A DNA stretch of 64,000 nt from Prunus persica (taxonomy: Eukaryota > Streptophyta > Magnoliopsida > Rosales > Rosaceae): contig NC_034009.1 of the NCBI RefSeq assembly GCF_000346465.2, forward strand, positions 12,838,747-12,902,746, written 5' to 3'. Shown piece after piece: positions 9,702-20,052 of this stretch. Numbering within the stretch: position 1 is the first letter of the stretch; the number at the start of each line of letters is the position of its first letter. The position numbers and the translations under genes are program-made. Under the pieces are notes generated by a model. That model was not told the origin of the DNA. It did not search any database and saw nothing but the letters and a program-made list of their open reading frames with translations.

Positions 9702-11900
9702 GTATAACATATCATCTCCCAAGCATGATGATTTTCTCATTGACAAGGATGGTTAGCTTTGAACTTTATTGCATACTCCAAATTCAATGCATCATGGTGT
9801 GTTGACTTCTTGCCTTATTGATTGAAGTGCTTGTAGATACTTGGAACCTTTGTTAGACAATTCTACAACTTATGCTTGACCTTTTTTTTTTTTTTTTTTG
9901 GTGTCAACTTTTTTCCCTCTTGAAGGTTGTATAATCTAACTCTCGGTGCTATTGGAACAAGAATTTTGACCGTCCTTTTTCACTCAAGGCCTGAGTTGGT
10001 GAAGATCCTGATCCATATAACATTTTTAAATTTGTTGCACTTGCGTATAATTTCGTTTCCATCTCCTGGCCGGAAGAACGAAAAGATCTAATTTCTATCA
10101 ACCATGATATTACCATTCTTCTATTTTCCCTTTTTGACTTGTTGGAAACCAACTTTTTTCGTAGTTTGCATTTCTTCTATTAACCTTTTCTTCTCAATAA
10201 AGACGAATGGTGCTTTCATAAATCAATTTAGATTTTAGTTAATGTGGCTACCCAAGCCACTAGCTAGGCTGGTTGCATATATCATGCACCTATTCATCAT
10301 CTTACCTTTCCCTTCTGTTTCTGTCCATCGACGTAAGGCGGTCTTTTATGTTCTTTGCCTAATATTTTATTGGTCTTATATTAATTGCATGTCATAAATA
10401 CATCACAAAGAGCTGAAAGCTACTGTTTACTGACTTTTCATGCTAAATAGACTGCAAATATAGAGCTGCAAGCTGCTATGTTCTACGCTACTAGATTATG
10501 AGGTGCCCGATTACGCTATCTTCCATGGGCACTTGTAAAACAGGTTGTTTGGACCAATGCTATTTCTTCAGGCATGCACTCTTGCAAAGCTTCAATGTAT
10601 GTAACTTCAGTTATTGTTTCTAGAGTAGTTAGCATGTGGAATATATTTAATGATATATGAGGTACATGTGTTTTACATTTTCTATATGAATGATATTATT
10701 CTTTTTGCATATATCAACAGTTTTGATGGAGATTTTTGGATCACCATCATTAGAGAGGAAAATCACAATCACACACATAAACACATGATTTTGAGTGGTT
10801 CACCTATAATTAGGCTACATCCACTTTGGAGCTTCTGTGTTTTCTATTTCTATTTCTCTATGGAGGTTTACATATTGTTAAATTGAGAGAGAGACTTGAG
10901 AGCCATTTGTAAAAGAGAGAGGCTTGAGAGTTGAAAGCCTTTGTAAAAGAGAGAGCTTGGGAGATCACCTCCATTTTGTAGTCCAAGTAGTGGTAGGTAG
11001 TTTGCTTGATTGTAATCATATTGGTAGTTTTCATGGGCGACAGGGGCAATGTATGGCAAGGGATGTCTAATAACTAAGTTGGGGGATCTTGCCTCAAAGG
11101 GTTGGTGAGGCCAACCTTGGTGTCAACAAACATCACAAACTATGACAATGAGATCAGGCCAGCTGGGTTTGGTCCTTCGGGCATTGGAAGATTGAGCAAA
11201 TTTAGGTACTCCGTATTAATATTTTTTTATACGAATATCTGTCTATTATTTTTGCCTATACCTAACCAAAAAACTTCCTAACTTCTTGCAGAAACGAATG
11301 AAAACCAATGTTCCTAAGTGTGACAAACTTCCCTTGGAACCATTGGGCGTGTTCATGACCATTTGTTTTGCATGCACAGAGGTTTTGGTTGATCTTCACA
11401 CAGAACCGCTGTGATCTATGGTGCAAGAGGAGGAGATTTCCGCTGCTCTCAAAGCTTCTGTTGATAGTTTGGACAGTTTCAGGCTCAGATGACTGATGAT
11501 GCAGGCTATGATGTAGTACCGATACTGTCGCCCCAATGACATTCCAGCTTCCAGCCCTTTAGCTTATTTTGTTAATCTGGCATCTAACAATGTGCAATTT
11601 TATTTGAATAATTTGTACATTTTAGATGATTTTGTTTTAATTTTTTTTACATATGTTTACAATTTATATAGGCCAAATTATTCACACTCCAAATAGTCAT
11701 TATGTACAAGTGCAATTCCTTTGTGTTTTTGTAAGGAAGGAGTGCATGATGATTTTCTTGCAGTATTAGTAACAACTCCCTTTATGTAAATCATGTACTT
11801 CTTTTTCTTTGCCAATTCAATACTAGTTTGCTAAAAAAAAATAAAAAAATTTAACTATGTTAAAAAGTGCTAACGAAATATTTTGAAGTTCTTATAGCAA
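9702..11900. other. Intergenic, no gene seen
   Basis: AT-rich sequence with a T run at 9881-9899. Around 10885-10960 there is a repetitive AGAGAGAGACTTGAGAG and TTTGTAAAAGAGAGAG stretch that could be a retroelement remnant, but I found no matching partner in the window. Short frames (for example 10650-10886) have no recognisable motif. Confidence 0.5.
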
Positions 11901-11907
11901 GGACATG

Positions 11908-12442
11908 TTATGTTGCTAAAGAATGAACAAAATTATTCTTGTGTAACTGTCCTACATAATTGGAAAGGGATGCCTTCTCTTTTGTAAATGTTGTTGTTTG
12001 AAAGTGTTGGGGTCTTTTTCCCTTGGAAGGCTCATCCGAGCTTGTTGATTCTTGGACCGCCATAGAGTGGTGAATCAAGCCTTCGTTGCCGCCTTTTTTT
12101 GAGTTAGTGAGAACTAGACCCAAAGTATCCCGATGGAGAAGCAAGTCCCAGAAGAGTACTTTGTTCTTCTTCCAGCGACTGCGTGTTTTGTGCAAATGTT
12201 TCCGACAGCTTGACGAAGAGTTGAAGATGGTGTATTGATGCTGCACAGGCTTGGCATGAGAGCTTGGAGTGTGAGAGCTAAAGATCCACAAGTTTAGCAA
12301 ATGAGAATGCATGTGCTTGGCTTGGTGTTAGATATGCTTGAGTTTGAGTGTTGATAATCTGTTGTTTGTGGCTATGACTATGAGGATTTAAGAGTTTCAA
12401 GAGAACGAGGATGAGAGGAAAAGCTTGAGGTTTGAAGGCCAT
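11908..12442 (-). CDS. Possible small secreted-protein gene or remnant, unrecognised
   Basis: On the minus strand a start at 12442 opens MAFKPQAFPLILVLL, a plausible signal-peptide-like start, but this frame stops near the middle. An overlapping frame (12312-11908, 134 codons) carries a basic stretch SRWKKNKVLFWDLL. A TATA-like CTATAAATTAGG on the same strand lies near 12685. The two frames could be one gene broken by a frameshift, or chance. I do not recognise a family. Confidence 0.25.
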
Positions 12443-12699
12443 GGTGTTTATAGCTTGGAAGGAAGGAAAAGTTTGGAGTTATGTTTGGTGAGGCTTTATG
12501 GAGGAGATGATGGATTTCAAGGGTGAGAAAATAGAAGTAGAAGACATGGTTGTGATGGCTGAGGAATGACTGTGAAGGCTACTGGAATGCTTGCAATAGC
12601 TAAGGAAAGGTGAGTTCTCATGGTTGCTGAGAAGCTTGCAGCAACCAAGAGGGGTTGGTTTTGACTGAGCAATGCCTCCTAATTTATAGACGGTGAAAG

Positions 12700-12965
12700 T
12701 TTTCCTTTATTTCCAATAGGTAAAGGGAGGTGCTGGAAACAGCTTATTTCCAATGTTTAAAATGGAGCACTGGGGCATGCTATTTTTCAGTAGGTGAAGC
12801 TCGGTACCATAAACTGATTATTTCCTATGGGTAAAAGGAAGTGCTAGAGACTGCTTGTTTCCAGTGGGTAATAGGAAGTGCTGGAAAAGGCTTGTTTCTA
12901 ACGGGTAAAGGTAGGTATTTGGAAAATGACTATTTCCTATGGGTAAAAGGAAGTGCTTGAAAAAT
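12700..12965. repeat. Diverged tandem repeat with core TATGGGTAAAAGGAAGTGC
   Basis: Four or five diverged units of about 55-65 bp, each with a TTTCC(T/A)..GGGTAA(A)AGG(A)AGTGCT core followed by a GGAAA..CT(T)GTTTC segment. No coding potential seen. It lies upstream of the possible minus-strand gene at 12442. Confidence 0.65.
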
Positions 12966-13519
12966 ATTTCATTTGCTCATCCACATTGGAGAACTCTAAG
13001 TAATGGGTTTGGACTTTGGTGCTCCCAAGTAGCTAGCCCAAAGTCTCCATTATCCAAGAGTTTCCGTGGGCCTTCTGGACCTCTGTAACCTTCCACACCA
13101 CAATCCCTCGTGCAAGCCTTGTAAACCACATGTCTTGGGTTCATGTGAGCTTGGTAGGTGATTAGCATAGAAAAAATGTATTATTGGTTTGACTTGGCAT
13201 GTACACTATTTATATATTTATTAATAAATTAATTCCCAAAATACAACTTGAATTAACGCATGACCAACATTATATATTATATTGGGCCTTGAATGTCTTT
13301 GGGCTTCTCGTGACTTTTTTGGTCATCAACAGAAAACCAGTGCAATGCTTTTTGTCTCACATCAACAAAAACCCCATTTTTTTTTTTTACAAAATTAGTG
13401 AAACACCCATTCCTAGACATGAAACTATAAATATACCCTACGCAATTTAAAACATAGAAACACACCCAAAATAAACCCAAAAATCAACAATTGTATATTT
13501 TTTAATTTAATTTAGGGTT

Positions 13520-13650
13520 TAGGGTTTGAAGCATCAAGCCCTCCCTCAGTTTTGAAGCCTCCCTCAGGTTTGAAGCATCAAGCCCTCCCTCAGTTTTGAA
13601 GCCTCCCTCAGGTTTGAAGCATCAAGCCCTCCCTCAGTTTTGAAGCCTTA
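13520..13650. repeat. 44-bp tandem repeat (about 2.8 copies)
   Basis: Unit begins TTTGAAGCATCAAGCCCTCC and continues with CTCAGTTTTGAAGCCTCCCT; copies are almost identical. It lies just before the captured PB1 fragment, inside the Mutator-like element. Confidence 0.9.
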
Positions 13651-13743
13651 AGCCCCTCTCCTGCTTCAAACCACCATCTCTCCTCTGTTATCTCCCTTTT
13701 TCCCTCTCTTTGCCTTCAAAGTAAACCAAACAGTCTCAAAGCC

Positions 13744-14143
13744 ATGGACCAACACAAGACCGACGACAATCTCCGTTACGTAGGTGGCCTCACACGTGTT
13801 CTCGCCGCCGATGCCTCCATTTCCTTTGCAGGTTTGTTCCATCTGCTTCAATTCGTTATTTTCATTTTGATTTTTGCTTAATTTACTTGAATTTCTACTT
13901 GATTTCTCTTTCGCATGCACCAACCCCGACGGATCGCCGATTTCCACCGACGATATATTCCAAAATGGCCAGATCTGTCTTGTGTTCCTGATTTTCAACC
14001 TGGATCTCTTCTTCGCAGATGCCGACGACGATGATTTTTCCATAGCCAAAGGGGCTGCCGCTTCCTCTTCCTCTCTGCGGCCGCCATTGAAGAAGCTCTT
14101 CTTTGAAGAGCGGAATACGCCGAACTCGGCAATGTCGTTTTAG
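13744..14143 (+). pseudogene. Chimeric gene fragment: PB1 start fused to DUF1645 segment
   Basis: An ATG at 13744 reads NLRYVGGLTRVLAADAS, the beginning of a plant PB1 domain, and stops at ISFA before GT (possible splice donor at 13834). About 60 bp further on, a second piece reads CTNPDGSPISTDDIFQNGQI and RPPLKKLFFEERNTP, the hallmark of DUF1645 proteins (plant-specific, unknown or stress-related role). These two families are unrelated, so the piece is a fusion of two captured fragments, both incomplete. It is probably not a working gene, although transcription of such chimeras does occur. Confidence 0.65.
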
Positions 14144-14339
14144 AACTCAGAAGGTGGACTCAGGTCCTGATCCATGAGAGCAACCAGCTTCTGAGTTTGA
14201 TCATCAACACCTTTTACATTTTGTTATGTAAGTTGATTTGTAATGTACAATTTGTTATCTGTAAGTCGTATGAGCAGTTGTTAACTTTCAGTAAGTGGTA
14301 TGAACAGCTATTATATTGTTCATACCCTGCAACTGAGTT

Positions 14340-14850
14340 AATTTATATAACATAGTATTAACAGTGTACTTCTATGACATAGTATTAACAGATTTTCAGT
14401 AACAAAGCACGCTCTATATTTTGCTCTATATATGGCTGTGCACTTGAAGTTTATGATATGCAAAATGTGATTTTTACTAGGACAATAGTTCTATGACATA
14501 GTATTAACAATGTACTTCTGTGACATAGTATTAACAGTGTACTTGTTTTTTCCTTGTAAAGGTATTTCCTTTTGCCTTTGCGATTGTATCTGGTGAAACT
14601 ATGGACAATTGGAGGTGGCAGCAAAGGATATCGAATCTCTTGTTAGGGTTTTTTGGATTTTTTGAATGAAATGGTATTTACAATGTTTTTGTATGAAATT
14701 GTATTAAGAATGTTTTTCTATGAAATTGTATTAACAATATACTTCTATAGCATGGTATTAGCAATGCACTTTTATGACATGTTATTAACAATGTACTTTT
14801 ATGATATGGTATTAACAATGTACTTCTATGATATAGTTTGCAGAGGTTTG
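14340..14850. repeat. About 30-bp tandem repeats with core TGACATAGTATTAACA
   Basis: Two arrays. At about 14340-14540 the unit contains ATGACATAGTATTAACAGTG; at about 14665-14840 it contains TATGATATGGTATTAACAAT. The second array reads as a repeated FYDMVLTMY-like peptide (14653-14958) that is an artefact of the repeat, not a gene. Confidence 0.85.
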
Positions 14851-15153
14851 ATGGAGAATGAAGGGTCGTGGGGACAGACCCTTGGTTTTCGTGATTTTTT
14901 ATTTTATTTTATATTAAGTTTGGGTTTTTTCAAAAAAAATCTAATTTGGGCTTGCTGAGCTTGTTTTGGATTCTTTTGGAAATTTTGTGTTGGGCTTATT
15001 TTAAGTTAATTAATGGCAGAGATGTAATTTATAGGAACTTCAATACTAATTTTATATGTAGTAAATGGTTTTTGGGTGTGTTTCTAAAGTGCATTCTATG
15101 TAGGGTTTTTTTATAATTACAGCCCCTATTTTGGGTATATTACTAAAGCTCCC

Positions 15154-16750
15154 TTTTTTTTTTCATAGGATTTTATAAGCAAAGTTCCTTACCTTTGTCG
15201 TTTATCAGACAATAAGTGGTGGGTTTGTTGGGCTTGGGTATGGATTTGGCAATAAAATAAAAACTCATTAATAAAAAACTCCTACGTTTTTATTTCCGAT
15301 TCATGACTTTTTTCATTCCTAATAAGTGCCTACTTTTTCTTTTCTAAATTTTGTTGAGAGGGCAAAGCTAGGTTTTAAAAGTTGTAGAATCATTGGTGGG
15401 TGCAAAAAAGTAGAATGTGGGATTCTAATTTAAATTTGTTAATTTTTTTAAAAATAAGCGATATTGATAAAAGAGGAATCCAACATAAAATCTCAAATGC
15501 ATGAGTAAATACTTAACAACTTGAGCTATAAGTAAGTCCCTTACTAATATAATTTCCTTTTGAATTTATTTAGTTCGCAAAATGGACTTATTAGAAACGA
15601 AACTCCCATAACTGGACACATCGACCTGTTACCGTACCTCGTTTTAACAGGTGGATCCATTAGGTAATAAACTCAGCCGAAGCCCATCTTTCCGGCCCAT
15701 TCTGAACACCAAGCCCGAGCCCAATGGCTTTGACAATCCAATTTCAAAACTGCAGCAGCGTTACAATGCGCTGAAGAGCGGGAAGAAGAAAACAGGAAAG
15801 GGACAATGAGAAGCGAGAAGACACTGAAACGGAAACCCAAAAAAATTCCCAAAAACTGTTCAAAGAACCAATTAATTAAAATGGAGGAGAGAATAAGACT
15901 AAGCTGTAAACATTGATTTTGTTTCCTAAAAAAGTATATGGGTTTTGTAATACCAAGAAAGCAAGAGAGGCCAACACTTTGCTCAATATATTATCTTCTC
16001 GTCTCATCCACCGCTCTCTCTATTGGGCGTTCTTTCACATTGAATTTCTCTCCCTACACACCAGAGGTATGGGTTCTTCTTCTTCTTTTTCTTCTATGTA
16101 TTTGTTGGGTTTGCTTTTTTTTTTTTCCTCCCTCTTTTTAGTTTTTAGAAATTTTGGGTTTTGATTTTTTCGGTATTTGATCTATTTTGATATATATTTT
16201 TTAAAAAATTCTGAAATATATGTGTTTTTGTATGTATGTGTGTGTGCCACGGCTATTGCTTTCATTGTATTGTCTTATATTAGTCTGCTTGCCATGTCGG
16301 CTGATTGAATTTTGGATACAAAAGCAGAATTCAAGCTAGGGAATATGTTTTTGGGGTTCAGGTTGTTTAAGTTTGTGAATTGTGTTTTTGACATGGTGGA
16401 TATTTTCTTGTGGGGAAAAAGAGAAGGGGCCAAATCTTCTAGGGAATATACTTTTTTTATTTTATTATTTTATTACAATTTGAATGCGTTCTGATGAATT
16501 TTTCTTCTCATGTTCAAGAACAAAAACGATGTAAAGATTATTGTAAGTTCTTAGCAAAAAAGATAAAATAGTGTGAGTGATATTTCTTTAATTGTTAAGA
16601 CCAATGTTTGAGACCCTTTTTTATTTTTCCTCAGTAACTAGATAACATCAGGGAAAATTTGTTTGTGAACTCAGAACTGGTTATCTCAAATTAAAATTTC
16701 TTTCTGAATGTTCAGGTTTTTGTTTCAAAACTGATAAATCAGCTTGTTAG
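15154..16750 (+). other. Intergenic, then likely 5' UTR exon and leader intron of the RING gene
   Basis: About 15154-15720 shows nothing gene-like. From about 15730 to 16065 the sequence has the look of a plant promoter and leader. A pyrimidine-rich run and CCAGAG|GTATGG near 16065 could be a splice donor, and TGTTCAG|GTTTTTG near 16715 an acceptor, which would give a leader intron of about 650 bp upstream of the start codon at 16752. Short frames in this span look incidental. Confidence 0.4.
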
Positions 16751-16751
16751 C

Positions 16752-18618
16752 ATGAGCATAGAAGGATCTAGTGAAGTTCAACGGTGGAATGTGAGAGATG
16801 TTGCAATGGGAAGGATAATAGATTTGGACCTTAATCATCCACCTCCTAATGAGAACATGGCTCTACCTGGTTCTTTGGGACTACAAGTTCAAGGAATTGG
16901 GCATTATCAAGGACAAGCTACAGCTGCAGCGGATTTTGTGGATGATGAAGTTGTTATAATCTCACCAAGGAAATTTGCAGAAGTATGATATTTATCTTTA
17001 ATATTGAATCTCATATGAAAAATGCTTAAAGTTGATTTTAATTTTCTGGTGTCAACTCGTTTTAGGCCACGAATAATTCACGACAAAATCCTTCTCGGAG
17101 AAGCCGTAGAGTCATAGAAGGTCTTTCTGAAGGTGCAGAATTCTATACCAGGCTTTCAGGTTTATTAATGTTTTCCCTTCTGCACGTACTTCTTACATTA
17201 TGCAAGCATCAAATTCAGACAGTTGCGCTCCCCTACTGATTAGTTCTTTACATTCTCATCGTCATGTTGCTTGCAAGAGACCATAGCTTTGTAGGAGATT
17301 ATGTGTCTCTGGAATGATATTTTTTCAATATATTTCTTGAGCTATTCCCCTCAGTTCGAACCTTGCTTTTGATATTTACTTCTTTTTCAGTTAAGGGTCC
17401 ACTCTACTTATCGACTCTTTAACATTAGTGTAGACTATTTAGTACTTTTATACTGTTAAAATAACAGTTCACGTAGGTAGTTAACTGTTATTCTGTTTTG
17501 GTCGTGTTACTGAGGTTCTCTGTTCAGTGTCTCTCTTGATAGTCTAAACTTTTTCATAGTTTAATTAAATACTTTAAGGTGTATTCTTTTCCTACCCATT
17601 TCTGCAATATTGAAGGATGTTGGATTGGATGTACAATGTAAATTATGTCTTATTGAAGTTTTCTTGGTTGCACTTGACCTTTTAATCTACTATCAACAGA
17701 ATTGACAAATTTCCGTGCCTTTAGCCAACTTGGAGCTTCCAACTGGGAGGTTTCGGTCAATGTTGATGTTCGTAACAAACCAGAGTATACTGTAAGAATC
17801 TTCCCTAAGTTCTTATGATGCTATTTCCTTGCTTTAGTATATCCACTTCTCTTCTCACTTTATATAGAATAGCACATTGGCACTTCTGTTGCATATATGA
17901 TACAGCTACTAAATAACATCACTATGAACATACATATGTTTCATGTATAAAATAGCCAAAAAAAGAAGATTGAATTTGAACATCCTACTTTTCAACTGAT
18001 CACATGTCAACCTTCAGTGAGGATGACACCTGATTTAATTTGAAGCTTCAAACAACTGCTTTTGAAGTTTAAATTACTTAAATGTTCATTTCTTCTCATT
18101 TCTTTTTTCTTTTTTACCTTTGCATAGTAGTGGCACATAGTTGCAGATCTCTGACATATTTGGTTAGATGCCAGATTTGTTGTTTGGTAATTTGTTTTTG
18201 AAAGACAAGAAAGTGTTTATCGGACTCTTCCAAATTATTTTGAAGAACTTATCTGGCACTTCTTTTAACAGCTCATGTTGAAGTTATGAGTAGTATGCAT
18301 GAAACTGTTAATTATGTATATCTAACCAGCAGATTGATGCAAATTTCTGGAACTAAGCTTGGAAGTTTCTGATGGCAGGCAACTAACGTTCCCATGCCTC
18401 CAGTTGTGCCCCAGAGTGAGTTCTTGCCAGAGGCACCTGGTTTCACTTGTGCAATCTGCATAGGCCAGTTGATTGAAGAAACATCGACAAAGTGTGGTCA
18501 CATCTTCTGCAAGAAGTGCATTGAGAAAGCCATAGCTACTCAACACAAATGCCCTACCTGCAGGCATAAACTTAGAAAGCGAGATATCCTCAGGATCTAC
18601 CTTCCAAACAGCAGTTAA
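16752..18618 (+). CDS. RING-finger E3 ubiquitin ligase, RNF4/SLX8-like
   Basis: Four coding exons: 16752-16982, 17066-17159, 17700-17791, 18379-18618, all with GT/AG borders and consistent phase, giving about 218 residues. The N-terminus has RIIDLDLNHPPP and VIISPRKF, the latter resembling a SUMO-interacting stretch (VVII flanked by acidic DDE). The C-terminal C3HC4 RING is complete: CAIC, CGHIFCKKC, CPTC, with the final motif KRDILRIYLP. This arrangement, short protein with C-terminal RING, matches the RNF4/Slx8 group, which ubiquitinates SUMO-modified nuclear proteins. The SUMO-targeting role is inferred from the family and the candidate motif. No lesions seen. Confidence 0.9.
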
Positions 18619-18843
18619 ATGGATTATGTACCTCCTAGTGGCGAAGTTCTAGAGGTGTTGTAACTGTGTTCTTGTTTTTCTCAGTTTTCTTATATGATAT
18701 AAAATTAATGATCAAAATGCTTTTATTTTCCTTTATTTTTTAGTAAACTAGAAAAAGCCATAATTTAGGTATCGTTTCCAAGTTGTGAACTCATCTTTTG
18801 CTTATTTGGTAGAAAATGCAATCGATGAAGATTTTGACTGCAT

Positions 18844-18846
<3 letters not shown>

Positions 18847-18902
<56 letters not shown>
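18847..18902. repeat. (CT)n microsatellite
   Basis: About 28 uninterrupted CT units. Confidence 0.98.
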
Positions 18903-18907
<5 letters not shown>

Positions 18908-19714
18908 ATTTGTTCCAACTTATGAACTGCTCTTTTTCTTATTTGGTTGAAAAATTCAGTAAATGAAGATTTTGAATTATCAAACTAGAAGCTTTTTCTG
19001 CATATTTGTTCATTCACTAGGTCCAAGTGTTGGATATGAAGGAAGGTGACCATCAATCCTAGTTTAGTCTGATGCATATTATTGTCACTTTATGCAGGAA
19101 ACGAAGCAGGTCATTAAACTGATAAGCTCCTAGGAAAGGTGTGAATTCTTAGGCATTGTGAGTTGATATGGCACACTGATTCAGCTGCCCCTTCTTAGGG
19201 TAATTCTTCTGGCTGTTCAACAGCTGCGATCCTAGGCTTCCAGTGAAGAGAACATTGGTTTATCAAGTCTCTACAGTTACAGTTATTGAACTTTCTTTTA
19301 AAACTTGTATGGACTAGTTCAGTTGTTTTCCTCTCGGAGGGTCTTTTTGTGAGACTGACTTTTGAAATTAGGCTTCTTAGATCTTGTTATCATTAGCTTC
19401 CTGACACAGTTTGGAGTTACAGGTAGAACAGTTGAGAAGGCTGAGACGAGTAGTCTTCCAACATTTAGACAATGTAATTGGCATTCAGTATAAATGGAAG
19501 TTCCCTTACTGTTGCAAGTTGCAACTGTGTCTCAATCTAGTGATACTTTTCTTCTCAATGTTAATTGATATATTAAGTTTGAATGCCCGCTTCCTGCCAA
19601 AACTGAAAAAAAAAAAACTGCAAGGGTGTTGTATTAAAATAAAAGAAAAAGAAGGAAATTTTCGAAAACTAAACCAATTTTGGCCGTTCAGTGATGTTTA
19701 ATCAGTTTTTCTGA

Positions 19715-19812
19715 AGTCTTTTAGCTCAAGTGGTTAAGAGCATTTATCCATACACCTAAAGTCCTATGTTCGATTCCCCACTCCCCAATATCACTTGTAT
19801 AAAAAAAAAAAT
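19715..19812 (+). repeat. Possible tRNA-derived SINE remnant
   Basis: An A-box-like TAGCTCAAGTGGTTAAGAGC, a B-box-like GTTCGATTCCCC about 40 bp later, and an A-rich tail. The tRNA fold is not complete, so it is read as a tRNA-related retroelement rather than a tRNA gene. Confidence 0.4.
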
Positions 19813-19947
19813 ATATAAAAAAAAAGGGATAAATTGGACAAAGAAAAGGCTAAATTGGATCAAAAGAAAGTTCGGCTTCTGGATTCTAAGTCCAACTGGT
19901 CGGCCCAAATTTCCACCCAAGCCCAAAAATTGGCAGATCTTTCAGTA

Positions 19948-19980
<33 letters not shown>

Positions 19981-20052
19981 ATTTTGAATTTCGCATGCTG
20001 CATTTCGGTGTACACACTACACAGGGCGGGAGCAAAAGAGATAGAAAAGAAC

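Larger units (their letters stand above)
13389..15153 (+). mobile_element. Putative Mutator-like element carrying gene fragments (Pack-MULE)
   Basis: Ends are long, diverged inverted repeats. The left end reads CCCTAC then TAGAAACACACCCAAA at about 13435-13470. The right end, on the other strand, reads CCCTAC then TTTAGAAACACACCCAAA at about 15105-15073; outer parts (TTAGTGAAACACCC versus TTTAGTAATATACCC) also align. T runs of 9 or more flank both sides (13377-13388 and 15154-15163) and could be a poly-T target duplication. Inside are a PB1-domain fragment (13744-13833) and a DUF1645 fragment (about 13895-14143) in the same orientation, plus three blocks of tandem repeats. No transposase is present. 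Exact ends are uncertain by some tens of bases. Confidence 0.6.
18619..20052. other. 3' region of the RING gene and spacer
   Basis: Contains the 3' UTR of the RING gene, a (CT)n microsatellite at 18847-18902 and a short tRNA-like SINE remnant near 19715-19810. A second (CT)n run (19952-19979) sits in the leader of the next gene. Frames at 19411-19701 and 19834-20283 have no recognisable domain. Confidence 0.55.

Noticed and set aside
14653..14958. Repetitive FYDMVLTMY protein frame
   Set aside because: Created by a 30-bp tandem repeat inside the Mutator-like element; no start context or family support.
19715..19812. Functional tRNA gene
   Set aside because: Has A- and B-box-like sequences but no complete acceptor stem or cloverleaf that I could fold, and an A-rich tail; read as a SINE remnant.
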